DNA of 64,000 nucleotides from Pseudomonas sp. B6002 (GTDB lineage Bacteria; Pseudomonadota; Gammaproteobacteria; Pseudomonadales; Pseudomonadaceae). Where the stretch lies: contig NZ_JACAOY010000025.1 of assembly GCF_013385985.1 (NCBI RefSeq), positions 1 through 64,000 on the forward strand, read 5' to 3'. The notes beneath the pieces were generated by a model. The model was not told where the DNA came from and ran no database searches. It was given only the letters and a program-made list of their open reading frames with translations. Made by a program: the position numbers and the translations under genes. This document shows positions 43,590 through 51,789 of the stretch, piece by piece. Positions within the stretch are counted from its first letter, which is position 1. Each line of letters begins with the position of its first letter.

Positions 43590-44831
43590 TCATTTTGTGA
43601 CTGCTTCGATCGCAGAAGCTGGCCGGTCCAACTGGCGTCTTAAGGTATAGATCGCCACCGCCACCGCAAGGATACCTGACACCGCGCCGACGACCAGCGC
43701 CCAACGCGGGCCCAGGTGGTCGGCGACCCAGCCGACGATGGGCGCGCCGATGGGGGTGCCGCCGAGGGCGACGGCGACCCGCAAGGCGATCACCCGGCCG
43801 CGCATGTGCGGTTCGGTGGTGAGTTGCATCAAGCTGTTGGTGGTGTTGCTGAAGGTCATCGCGCCGACGCCGATGATCACCAGCGCAATTGCGAAGGTCC
43901 AGTAGTTTGGCGCCAGGGCCGCCAGGGTGCAGCCGACGCCGAACACGGCCGCGCCACTGAGCAGCGATTTGAACTGCGGCCGCTCGCGCCCGGCAGCGAG
44001 CAGGGCGCCAGCGATGGTGCCGATGGCCAGGGTCGAGGTGAGCAAGCCATAGCCGCGTGCATCGGCGTGGAACACGCTGACGGCCATGGTCGAGATGAAG
44101 ATCGGGAAGTTCATGCCGAAGGTGCCGATCAGGAACAGCATCAACAGGATCGCCTTCAGGTCCGGCCGTGCCCACACGTAGCGGATGCCCTCGGTGAGGC
44201 TGCCCTTGGTGCGCAGCGCCCGCACTTTAGTGGCCTGGCCCGAGACCCGCAGGAAAAACAGCGACACCAGCACCGCAAAGAAACTCGAACCATTGAGCAG
44301 GAATGCCCAGCCGGTGCCCACCGACGCAATCGTCACACCGGCCACGGCCGGGCCGATCATGCGCGCCATGTTGAACGAGGTGGAGTTGAGCGCGATGGCG
44401 TTGGACAAATCCTTCTCGGCCACCAGTTCGGCGACGAAGATCTGCCGCACCGGCGCATCGAAGGCCGACGCGCAGCCGGACAAAAACGCGAACACATACA
44501 CCTGCCACAACTGCACCAGGCCGGTGACAGTCAGCACGCCCAACGTCAGTGCCAGCAGGCCCATGACCGCCTGGGTCACGATCAGCATTTTGCGCTGGTC
44601 GTAGTGGTCGGCGGCAAAGCCGGTCCAGGGCAGCAACAGCAGTTGCGGCCCGAACTGCAACGCCATGACGATGCCCACGGCCGACGCGTTGTGCGGCGTC
44701 AGCTGGGTGAGGACCAGCCAGTCCTGGGCGGTGCGCTGCATCCAGGTGCCGATATTCGACACCAGTGCGCCAGCGGCCCAGATGCGGTAGTTGACGCTGC
44801 GCAGGGAGCGGAAGGTGCCAAGGAAACTCAT
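43590..44831 (-). CDS. MFS transporter (MFS_3/EntS-like)
   Basis: A 413-residue MFS exporter of the EntS-like group. N-terminal FRSLRSVNYRIWAAGALVSNIGTWMQRTAQDWLVL is split by a helix turn and is diagnostic, as is FLSGCASAFDAPVRQIFVAELV and ALNSTSFNMARMIGPAVAGV. Its start overlaps the stop of the preceding membrane-protein gene by four bases (ATGA). With the MarR regulator two genes upstream, the unit looks like an inducible efflux operon. Cargo unknown. Confidence 0.9.
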   Translation of the reverse strand: MSFLGTFRSLRSVNYRIWAAGALVSNIGTWMQRTAQDWLVLTQLTPHNASAVGIVMALQFGPQLLLLPWTGFAADHYDQRKMLIVTQAVMGLLALTLGVLTVTGLVQLWQVYVFAFLSGCASAFDAPVRQIFVAELVAEKDLSNAIALNSTSFNMARMIGPAVAGVTIASVGTGWAFLLNGSSFFAVLVSLFFLRVSGQATKVRALRTKGSLTEGIRYVWARPDLKAILLMLFLIGTFGMNFPIFISTMAVSVFHADARGYGLLTSTLAIGTIAGALLAAGRERPQFKSLLSGAAVFGVGCTLAALAPNYWTFAIALVIIGVGAMTFSNTTNSLMQLTTEPHMRGRVIALRVAVALGGTPIGAPIVGWVADHLGPRWALVVGAVSGILAVAVAIYTLRRQLDRPASAIEAVTK

Positions 44832-45157
44832 GACGGCTGCGGCGTGTTGCCACCGTGGAAGCGGCCAAAGTGCCGCGCCATGAACAGGCTCATCAACAGC
44901 GCGCCGAGCCCGAGCGCGAGCAGGTGGCTGGTGTGCTTGAGGTCAAACTCGCCGACGCGGCCGAGCAACAGGTAGGCGACCAGCAGGTTGAAAAAGCCCC
45001 ACAGCACATTCACCGTCGACGACGACAAGCCTTCACCACGGGGCCGCGCAAAGGGCGTCTGGAACGCTTCGCCCCTCACGCCGCTGACACAATGCGGCAC
45101 GGCATTCGCCAGGAACATTCCACCAAAAAAGTAGGACAGCAGGTCAAGCCATTGCAT
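44828..45157 (-). CDS. Small integral membrane protein, unknown
   Basis: A 109-residue protein with three hydrophobic segments (about 5-25, 50-68, 78-95) and a conserved-looking loop AVPHCVSGVRGEAFQTPFA. No family name is recognised with certainty. It lies between the MarR gene (27 bases) and the MFS gene (4-base overlap), so it belongs to the same operon and may assist or regulate the exporter. Confidence 0.75.
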   Translation of the reverse strand: MQWLDLLSYFFGGMFLANAVPHCVSGVRGEAFQTPFARPRGEGLSSSTVNVLWGFFNLLVAYLLLGRVGEFDLKHTSHLLALGLGALLMSLFMARHFGRFHGGNTPQPS

Positions 45158-45184
45158 GGTCAGGCACCTCGTAAAGCAGGTCGG

Positions 45185-45634
45185 TCAAAAATCGGCGAGA
45201 CGCTCCAGCAGTGCCACCGCAGCGGCGAGTTCATCTTGTTCCTGGGGCGACAGTTGTTCGTGCAGGGCGCGCAGCAGCCAGTCGTCTTTGGCGGCGCGGC
45301 TTTCGGTCAGGTGTTTGCGCAAGGCGGGCGTCAGGGTGATCAGGGTTTGTCGGCCATCGCAGGGGTCTGGCTGGCCGCTGACCGCCTGCATGGCCTCAAG
45401 CCCGGCCACGGTGATGCGCATCGATTGCGGGCGCACGCTTTCGGCGCGGGCGAGGGCGGACACGGTGGCCGGGCCGTCGCGGTCCAGGCGCAGCAACACG
45501 GACTTTTGCGCCGAAGTGAAATCGTTGGCGTGGGTCTGTTCGCGCAGGCGGCGGCTGAGTTTGCCCAGGGAAATACGCAGTGCTGCGGCCAGGGCGGCAG
45601 AGTCGTGGGCGGACGTTACAGAAGAGTCGGTCAT
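45185..45634 (-). CDS. MarR-family regulator
   Basis: A 149-residue MarR protein. DFTSAQKSVLLRLDRDGPATVSALARAESVRPQSMRITVAGLE forms the winged helix, interrupted here only by normal loops; the wing follows at DPCDGRQTLITLTPA (the DxR wing motif). It is the first gene of the minus-strand operon with a membrane protein, an MFS exporter and DUF1289. A perfect palindrome 26 bases upstream of its start suggests autoregulation. Confidence 0.9.
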   Translation of the reverse strand: MTDSSVTSAHDSAALAAALRISLGKLSRRLREQTHANDFTSAQKSVLLRLDRDGPATVSALARAESVRPQSMRITVAGLEAMQAVSGQPDPCDGRQTLITLTPALRKHLTESRAAKDDWLLRALHEQLSPQEQDELAAAVALLERLADF

Positions 45635-45660
45635 GCCTGAACCGTAGCACCCGCGCAGGA

Positions 45661-45674
45661 AAACTGTACAGTTT
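45661..45674. promoter_or_regulatory. MarR operator candidate (perfect 14-bp palindrome)
   Basis: AAACTGTACAGTTT is a perfect palindrome centred upstream of the MarR operon and set in AT-rich promoter-like sequence. Size and symmetry fit a MarR dimer site. Confidence 0.65.
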
Positions 45675-45801
45675 GGCTGTATTAAATTTTCTTCATAAAC
45701 CCTGGCGCGTCATACGGGGCCAATAAACCAAGGCTGGCGCCACCTCGCGGTTTATACTTGCCCCCCTCGCAACCCACCCATTCACACGAACCGAGAACCC
45801 C

Positions 45802-47013
45802 ATGAGCACCTCTCTTCCCATCGCCCCCGTGCGCAAGCCCGTCGCGCCGTTGGTGGCCTTTATCTTCCTGGTGCTTGGCGCCGTGTTCCTGCAAACCAGC
45901 GTTGGTGCGCACCAGGTGCTGTTGCTGGTGGTCGGTGCGGCGCTGGGTTTGACCCTCTACCACGCCGCCTTTGGCTTTACCTCGGCGTGGCGGGTGTTCA
46001 TCAATGATCGGCGCGGCGCCGGCTTGCGCGCCCAAATGGTGATGCTCGCGGTGGCGGTGCTGCTGTTCTTCCCGGCACTGGGCGCCGGCACTTTGTTCGG
46101 CCAGCCGGTGGTCGGGCTGGTAGCGCCGGCCGGGGTGTCGGTGGTGTTTGGTGCGTTTATCTTCGGCATCGGCATGCAGTTGGGCGGCGGCTGTGCGTCG
46201 GGCACCCTGTTCACGGTGGGCGGCGGCAATGCGCGCATGCTGGTGACGCTGTTGTTCTTTATTTGCGGTTCGTTGATCGCCACCCACCACGTGGACTGGT
46301 GGTTCTCGCTGCCGGCGTTCCCGGCGATTTCCATCGTCAAGAGCTTCGGCGTGGCGCCGGCCATGGGCCTGAGCCTCACCGTGTTTGCCCTCATCGCGGT
46401 GATCACCGTACGTCTGGAAAAAGCCCGTCACGGCCAACTGGAAGCAGGCGTCACCAGTGAACACACCGGTCTGCGCCGCTTCCTGCGCGGCCCGTGGCCG
46501 TTGGTGTGGGGCGCGATTGGCCTGGCGTTGCTCAACTACGCGACCCTGGCCCTGGCCGGTCGCCCGTGGGGCATCACCTCGGCGTTCGCGCTGTGGGGCG
46601 CCAAGGTGGCGAGTGGCCTGGGCGTGGACGTGGCCAGTTGGGCGTTCTGGCAAATGCCGGGCAATGCCAAAGCCTTGGCCGCGCCGGTGTGGGAAGACAT
46701 CACCAGCGTCATGGACATCGGCATCGTGCTCGGCGCGCTGCTGGCGGCGGGCCTGACCGGGCGTTTTGCGCCGAGCCTGAAAATCCCCGCACGCTCGCTG
46801 GTGGCGGCGGTGATCGGTGGCCTGCTGCTCGGCTATGGCTCGCGCCTGGCGTATGGTTGCAACATCGGCGCGTACTTCAGCGGCATCGCCTCGGGCAGCC
46901 TGCATGGCTGGGTGTGGCTGGTGGCCGCGTTCATCGGCAACAGCGTGGGCGTGCGCCTGCGCCCGTTCTTTTTTGCCGGCGAGCGGCCGCAGGTCGCCTT
47001 AAGCGGCTGCTGA
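45802..47013 (+). CDS. YeeE/YedE family sulfur-compound transporter
   Basis: A 403-residue inner-membrane protein of the YeeE/YedE (TsuA-like thiosulfate/sulfur transport) family. It contains two repeats each carrying a conserved cysteine motif: GMQLGGGCASGTLFTVGGGN and LAYGCNIGAYFSGIASGSLHGW, the cysteines that pass thiosulfate in TsuA. About ten membrane segments. The LysR gene downstream starts 23 bases after its stop and is probably co-transcribed. No TusA-like partner is present in the window. Confidence 0.9.
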   Translation: MSTSLPIAPVRKPVAPLVAFIFLVLGAVFLQTSVGAHQVLLLVVGAALGLTLYHAAFGFTSAWRVFINDRRGAGLRAQMVMLAVAVLLFFPALGAGTLFGQPVVGLVAPAGVSVVFGAFIFGIGMQLGGGCASGTLFTVGGGNARMLVTLLFFICGSLIATHHVDWWFSLPAFPAISIVKSFGVAPAMGLSLTVFALIAVITVRLEKARHGQLEAGVTSEHTGLRRFLRGPWPLVWGAIGLALLNYATLALAGRPWGITSAFALWGAKVASGLGVDVASWAFWQMPGNAKALAAPVWEDITSVMDIGIVLGALLAAGLTGRFAPSLKIPARSLVAAVIGGLLLGYGSRLAYGCNIGAYFSGIASGSLHGWVWLVAAFIGNSVGVRLRPFFFAGERPQVALSGC

Positions 47014-47036
47014 ACCTTCAACCACAGGGTGCCTGG

Positions 47037-47912
47037 ATGATTCGAGAACTGCGGACCTTCGTATGCGCGGCGCGCAAAGGCACCTTTGCGGCCGCTGGCC
47101 AGCAAGTGGGGCTGACGCAATCGGCGGTCAGCGCGCAGATCAAGCACCTTGAAGACGCCCTGGGGGTCAAGCTGTTCGACCGCACCGGACGCTCCGCCAC
47201 CCTCAATTCGGCGGGGCAGCGGGCGGTGCCGCTGGCGGAAGAGATCCTCGATATCTTCTCGCGCATGGGCACCCCCGACAGTGCCAACAACTTCCAGGGT
47301 TCGTTGCGCATCGGCGCCATCGGCAGCGTGCAGACCGGCCTCTTGCCAGAGGCGCTGGTAGCCCTGAAGCAGCGTGCGCCGTTTATCGAAGTCAGCCTGG
47401 TGCCCGGCGTTTCGTTGAACCTGCTCAGCCAGGTCGATGCCGGTGACCTGGACCTGGCGATCATGATCAACCCGCCGTTTAACCTGCCCAAAGACCTCAA
47501 CATTGAAGTCATCGCCCGCGAGCCGTTTGTGCTGATTACCGCCAACGACGTGCCGGGCGATGACCCGTTGCAGATCCTGCGCGAACAGCCCTTTGTGCGC
47601 TACGACCGGGGCTCGTTTGGCGGACGCCAGGTGACGCAGTTCCTCAAGGAGCAAAAGATCCAGACCCAACTGGCGCTGGAACTGGATGAGCTGGACGCCA
47701 TCGTCAAGATGGTGCGCAGCGGCCTCGGCGTGTCCCTGGTGCCCTTGGCCGGGTTGTGGCTGGAACATGACAGCGACGTGCGGGTTTTGCGATTGGACAA
47801 ACTAACGTTTTTCCGCGAAATCGTGCTGCTGACCAAGTACACCCAGCGCCAACTGCCACTCTTCGAATTATTCCGCTCGTGCGTCATCAGTGTGCTGGCC
47901 GCGCCCCAATAA
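47037..47912 (+). CDS. LysR-family regulator linked to the YeeE/YedE gene
   Basis: A 291-residue LysR regulator. The true start is the ATG at 47037; the open frame upstream overlaps the transporter. HTH: GTFAAAGQQVGLTQSAVSAQIKHLEDALG with FDRTGRSATLNSAGQ. The effector domain has GSLRIGAIGSVQTGLLPEAL. Lying just behind and on the same strand as the sulfur transporter, it may respond to a sulfur compound. Its stop sits inside a GC-rich hairpin. Confidence 0.88.
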   Translation: MIRELRTFVCAARKGTFAAAGQQVGLTQSAVSAQIKHLEDALGVKLFDRTGRSATLNSAGQRAVPLAEEILDIFSRMGTPDSANNFQGSLRIGAIGSVQTGLLPEALVALKQRAPFIEVSLVPGVSLNLLSQVDAGDLDLAIMINPPFNLPKDLNIEVIAREPFVLITANDVPGDDPLQILREQPFVRYDRGSFGGRQVTQFLKEQKIQTQLALELDELDAIVKMVRSGLGVSLVPLAGLWLEHDSDVRVLRLDKLTFFREIVLLTKYTQRQLPLFELFRSCVISVLAAPQ

Positions 47913-47918
47913 GGGGCG
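47902..47918 (+). terminator. Hairpin terminator spanning the LysR stop codon
   Basis: CGCCCC (47902-47907), loop AATAA (containing the TAA stop) and GGGGCG (47913-47918) form a compact 6-bp GC stem, followed a few bases later by AAAATTTTT. Plausible rho-independent terminator, though the T-run is displaced. Confidence 0.45.
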
Positions 47919-48022
47919 AGCATCAAAATTTTTGAGGCTCAGGACCAAGGATATGCGCTTTATCCCCCGGTCTTTCTGGTGAAGAATCGAGTTCTGAATA
48001 ACAGAACCAGCAGGTAGCCACC

Positions 48023-48448
48023 GTGAGCCTTTCTCCTTTCCACCTAGCGATTCCCGTGTATGACCTGGCCGCCGCGCGTCACTTCTATGGTGATGTCTTT
48101 GGCCTTTCCGAGGGTCGCTCCAGCGCGCAATGGGTCGACTTCGATTTCTACGGCCACCAGTTGGTGATCCACGAACACCCCAAGACCCACTCCCAGGAGT
48201 CGGTGCATTCCAACCCGGTGGATGGCCACGATGTGCCGGTCCCGCATTTCGGCATCATCCTGCACTGGGAACAATGGGAAGCCTTGGCCGATCGGTTGCG
48301 GGCACGTGAGACTCAATTCGTCATCGAACCTTACGTGCGTTTCAAGGGCCAGGTCGGCGAGCAGGCCACCATGTTCCTGTTCGACCCGTGTGGCAACGCC
48401 CTGGAGTTCAAGGCGTTCAAGGACATGAGCCAGCTGTTCGCGAAGTAA
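48023..48448 (+). CDS. VOC-family (glyoxalase/dioxygenase-fold) protein
   Basis: A 141-residue vicinal-oxygen-chelate protein starting at [26 protein letters not shown] is the first beta-alpha-beta unit, [10 protein letters not shown] the second, and [17 protein letters not shown] the C-terminal metal-glutamate strand. Candidate metal ligands are H8, H75-region histidine and the E of ALEFK. Often annotated as glyoxalase or fosfomycin-resistance-like; the substrate cannot be read. It stands alone before pxpB. Confidence 0.85.
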   Translation: MSLSPFHLAIPVYDLAAARHFYGDVFGLSEGRSSAQWVDFDFYGHQLVIHEHPKTHSQESVHSNPVDGHDVPVPHFGIILHWEQWEALADRLRARETQFVIEPYVRFKGQVGEQATMFLFDPCGNALEFKAFKDMSQLFAK

Positions 48449-48465
48449 TTTGCCGACACACGCGA

Positions 48466-48486
48466 CCGTCGCCATCAGAGCGACGG
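48466..48486 (+). terminator. GC-rich hairpin after the VOC gene
   Basis: CCGTCGC (48466-48472) and GCGACGG (48480-48486) form a perfect 7-bp stem with a 7-base loop, 18 bases after the VOC stop. No T-run follows, so termination is uncertain. Confidence 0.4.
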
Positions 48487-48552
48487 CGTTAACAATACCG
48501 TGAAGCCTTGCCGGGCGGATCTTCATGCCTGCCGCATGAGGGAAACGACGTT

Positions 48553-49329
48553 ATGTCTAACGTTCACTGTGATACCCGTGATGCGCCCGCACCGCTGCGT
48601 GCTGTGCAGGACTGGCGCTTCGAAGCCTGCGGCGATAGCTGCGTGGTAGTGGTGTTTGCCACGGTGTTCAGCTCCGCAGCCAACCACCGTGCCGTGACCT
48701 TGAGCGCCGCCCTGCATGATCTGCTGGTACGTGGTTTGCTCGATGGCGTGACTGACATCGTGCCGGCGATGGTGTCCGTGGGCATCCACTACTGCCCCTA
48801 CGTTTTTGCGACGCTACACCCTGAAACCCTGCCTTATGACGCCGTGATCGAACGGCTGGAAAATGCCTTGGCGCGTGTGCAGAACATCGCCCAGGCCGTG
48901 CCGAAGCGCCTGGAAATTCCGGTGTGTTACGAGGGCGACTGTGCCCCCGACCTGCCGGACATTGCCACCGCCTGCGGCATGACCCCGAGTGAAGTCATTG
49001 CCGCGCACTCCGCCAGCTGGATCGATGTGCTGATGGTCGGGTTCGCCCCCGGCCACCCCTATATCGGCATGCACGCACCTTCGCTGAATCTGGGCCGCAG
49101 GGCGGTGCCCCGCACGCGGGTAGTACAAGGCAGCGTGGGCTTGGCCAACTGCCAGAGCGTGATCTACCCCTCGGATTTGCCGGGCGGCTGGAACATCGTC
49201 GGTCGCACACCGTTGAACCTGTTCTCGCCCGCCAACACGCCACCGTGCCTGCTGACGGGCGGCGACCAGGTGCGCTTTGTGCCCATCACCGCCCATGAGT
49301 TTGAACAGTTGGCGGGCGCGCAGCGATGA
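48553..49329 (+). CDS. pxpB: 5-oxoprolinase subunit B (PxpB/KipI family)
   Basis: A 258-residue PxpB/KipI protein. Family marks are SVGIHYCP, LEIPVCYEGDCAPDL, FAPGHPYIGMH and NLGRRAVPRTRVVQGSVGLAN with a GWNIVGRTPLNLF end. It works with PxpC (and normally PxpA) to open 5-oxoproline with ATP. The ATG at 48553 is the first methionine before the conserved region. It overlaps pxpC by four bases (ATGA). PxpA (LamB/YcsF family) is missing from this locus. Confidence 0.92.
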   Translation: MSNVHCDTRDAPAPLRAVQDWRFEACGDSCVVVVFATVFSSAANHRAVTLSAALHDLLVRGLLDGVTDIVPAMVSVGIHYCPYVFATLHPETLPYDAVIERLENALARVQNIAQAVPKRLEIPVCYEGDCAPDLPDIATACGMTPSEVIAAHSASWIDVLMVGFAPGHPYIGMHAPSLNLGRRAVPRTRVVQGSVGLANCQSVIYPSDLPGGWNIVGRTPLNLFSPANTPPCLLTGGDQVRFVPITAHEFEQLAGAQR

Positions 49330-50267
49330 CCCTCAAAGTGATCAAACCCGGGCTGTTTTCCTCGTTCCAGGACAGCGGACGCATCGGCTTTCAGCATTGG
49401 GGCGTGCCGGTCAACGGGGCCATGGACCAGGACGCCCATGCGTTGGCCAATGTGCTGGTGGGTAACCCGATCGCTGGCGCCACGTTGGAAATGACGATTC
49501 AAGGCCCGGTGCTGTGCTTTCAGGCCAAGGCATTGATTGCCCTGGCAGGCGCCGATCTGGGGGCGCGCCTGGACGGTGTCGCGCTGAAACCCGGGCACGC
49601 CATCGCTGTAAAACCGGGCACCGTGCTCAGCTTCGAAAAGCGTGAATACGGTGCGCGTGCCTACCTGGCGGTCAACGGGGGTTATTTGCTCGAACCTGTG
49701 ATGGACAGCACCAGCACCTATAGCCGAGGCGGGTTTGGCGGGCTGTGCGGGCGTGCGCTGAAAGCCGGCGACCTGATTCCCATCCGTTCCTCATTTGCCA
49801 ACCCTGTGCGGTTGAATATCCCGCAGGGGTTGTTGTTTTCCCCACCGACCCAGCCGGTGTGCATTCGGGTGCTGCGCGGTCGCGAGTGGGCCGACTTCTC
49901 GGACGCCGCGCGGCATGACTTCCTGCAGGAACCCTACGCCATGACCGCCGCGTCGGACCGCATGGGTTACCGGCTGGAGGGTGCACCCCTGGCGTTGATC
50001 CAGCCCCGGCAATTGCTCTCGGAAAGCGTCACCTTCGGCACCGTGCAGGTGCCGGCCGGTGGCCAACCGATTGTGTTGATGGCCGACCGCCAAACCACCG
50101 GCGGCTACCCACGAATCGCCCAGGTCGCCAGCGTCGACCTGCCCAAGCTCGCCCAACTGATGCCGGGCGATGCGGTGCGGTTCTCGCTGATTGATTTACC
50201 CACGGCTCAGCACTTGCTGGTGACGCGCATGCGCACCCTGAAAAAACTGGAGGCCGCCCACCCATAA
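49326..50267 (+). CDS. pxpC: 5-oxoprolinase subunit C (PxpC/KipA, biotin-dependent carboxyltransferase family)
   Basis: A 313-residue protein. IKPGLFSSFQDSGRIGFQHWGVPVNGAMDQ (broken by a loop at GVPV) is the hallmark N-terminus, followed by NPIAGATLEMTIQGP, the ARAYLAVNGGY strand and the C-terminal VTFGTVQVPAGGQPIVLMADRQTTGGYP signature. It forms the oxoprolinase complex with the coupled PxpB. Normal family length. A short leader ORF and MHS transporter follow. Confidence 0.92.
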   Translation: MTLKVIKPGLFSSFQDSGRIGFQHWGVPVNGAMDQDAHALANVLVGNPIAGATLEMTIQGPVLCFQAKALIALAGADLGARLDGVALKPGHAIAVKPGTVLSFEKREYGARAYLAVNGGYLLEPVMDSTSTYSRGGFGGLCGRALKAGDLIPIRSSFANPVRLNIPQGLLFSPPTQPVCIRVLRGREWADFSDAARHDFLQEPYAMTAASDRMGYRLEGAPLALIQPRQLLSESVTFGTVQVPAGGQPIVLMADRQTTGGYPRIAQVASVDLPKLAQLMPGDAVRFSLIDLPTAQHLLVTRMRTLKKLEAAHP

Positions 50268-50308
50268 AAACCTGCGTAGCCGCCAAACAATAAAAACAGG
50301 AGCGCTAC

Positions 50309-50461
50309 ATGATCCCGCCCATTTCCAGGCAATTCTTACTGTCGAGCATTCAAACCTCTGCGGGCCAGGCGCCCCGGTGGGTTTACTTCTGGGTGGATCT
50401 TTCCACCTCAACAACTCAAATGGCCAACGGCCAGAGTGGAAGGTGTCTATGTCTCGCGTAA
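50309..50461 (+). CDS. Putative 50-codon leader ORF before the MHS transporter
   Basis: An ATG with a good AGGAGC ribosome site opens a 50-codon frame whose TAA lies 13 bases inside the transporter gene. The peptide is not hydrophobic and has no recognised family. Its second half covers two hairpins: GGTGGA/TCCACC (50392-50407) and TGGCC/GGCCA (50421-50433). The second hairpin is just before the transporter's GGAAGG ribosome site. Translation of the leader would open these hairpins, so translational coupling or attenuation is possible. It may also be a chance ORF. Confidence 0.4.
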   Translation: MIPPISRQFLLSSIQTSAGQAPRWVYFWVDLSTSTTQMANGQSGRCLCLA

Positions 50462-51789
50462 TCGCTACGGCGTCCCCCTCGGTCAGCTTCGGTGAGATCG
50501 AAAAAATCACGACCCGCAGCTCCACCCAGATCGCCAAGCGTGCGGCGATTGCCGCCGCCACGGGCACGGCGGTGGAGTATTACGAGTTCGGCGTGTACGG
50601 CTTTATGGCGACGATCATCGCGCCGCTGTTTTTCCCCAGCGATAACGCCGCCGCCGCGTTGCTGGCCACGCTGGCTGTATTCGGCAGTGCGTTTCTGATC
50701 CGGCCACTGGGTGGCATTTTGCTCGGTCGCCTGGCTGACCGTATCGGGCGGCGCAAAGTCTTGCTAAGCACGGTGATCGGCATGGGCACCGCAACGGCAG
50801 CCATCGGTCTGTTGCCGACTACCGCCCAGGTGGGGATTGTTGCGCCGATCCTGCTGGTGCTGATCCGCCTGGCCCAAGGCTTTTTCGCCGGGGGCGAAGT
50901 GATTGGCGCGGCGGCGTTCCTGGCCGAATCCTCTCCCAAGGGGCGTCGAGGTTTCTACGGCGCCTTCACCCCGGTGGGCGTGGCGGTGGGTGGGTCGATG
51001 GCGGCGATCATCTGCGGCATTACCACCGGCCTGGTGGATGCCCAGCAACTGCAGGCCTGGGCGTGGCGCATTCCGTTTTTCCTGGCGATCCCCCTGGTGA
51101 TCTTCTCGTGCGTGATGCGCCATAACGTCGAGGAAACCCCGGAGTTCAAAGCCTTCCTGGCCGTGGAAAAACCACCCACTGCGCCGGTGCGCGAAGTGCT
51201 CACCGGCAACCTGCCTGCAGTACTGCGTGTGGTGGTGTTCGCCTTCGCCCAGAACGCCGGGTACTACATCGGGTTGGTGTTCATGAACATCTACCTCACC
51301 ACTTACCTGCACTTTGAAAAGGCCAAGATCTATTGGGTGATTGCCGGTATCAGCCTGTGCATGGCTGCGATGATGCCGTTCTGGGGTGGGCTGTCTGACC
51401 GAATTGGCCGCAAGAAAGCCCTGGCCATTGGCTTTCTGGGCTATGCCGTGCTGGTCATCCCGATGATGGTGCTGATGAACAACAGCAGCCTGCTGATCGC
51501 GGTCCTGGCGTTTTTTGTGGCGACGCTGCCCATGCCGGTGATCCAGTCAGTGGGCTACCCCACCTATGCCGAGCAATTCCCCACCCGGGTGCGCTACACC
51601 GGCATGGCCATCAGCATCAACCTGGGCGCCATCCTGGGCGGCGGGATCACGCCTTACATCGTGACGTCACTGATCGGCTCGACCGGCAACCTGTTGGTGC
51701 CGGGGTTCTTCATGGCAGGGGCGGCGGTGTGTGCACTGGTGGCGTTGACCACGTTGCGCGAAACTTCCCAGGGCGAGCTGAAACGCTGA
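50449..51789 (+). CDS. MFS transporter, metabolite:H+ symporter (MHS) family
   Basis: A 446-residue MFS protein of the MHS type (ShiA, ProP, KgtP relatives). ATGTAVEYYEFGVYGFMATIIAPLFFP and FGSAFLIRPLGGILLGRLADRIGRRK each bear the family pattern, split by a short loop; WRIPFFLAI and FPTRVRYTGMAISIN also fit. The ATG at 50449 follows GGAAGG. Situated after pxpBC on the same strand, it may import 5-oxoproline or a related organic acid; this is inference from position. Confidence 0.92.
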   Translation: MSRVIATASPSVSFGEIEKITTRSSTQIAKRAAIAAATGTAVEYYEFGVYGFMATIIAPLFFPSDNAAAALLATLAVFGSAFLIRPLGGILLGRLADRIGRRKVLLSTVIGMGTATAAIGLLPTTAQVGIVAPILLVLIRLAQGFFAGGEVIGAAAFLAESSPKGRRGFYGAFTPVGVAVGGSMAAIICGITTGLVDAQQLQAWAWRIPFFLAIPLVIFSCVMRHNVEETPEFKAFLAVEKPPTAPVREVLTGNLPAVLRVVVFAFAQNAGYYIGLVFMNIYLTTYLHFEKAKIYWVIAGISLCMAAMMPFWGGLSDRIGRKKALAIGFLGYAVLVIPMMVLMNNSSLLIAVLAFFVATLPMPVIQSVGYPTYAEQFPTRVRYTGMAISINLGAILGGGITPYIVTSLIGSTGNLLVPGFFMAGAAVCALVALTTLRETSQGELKR

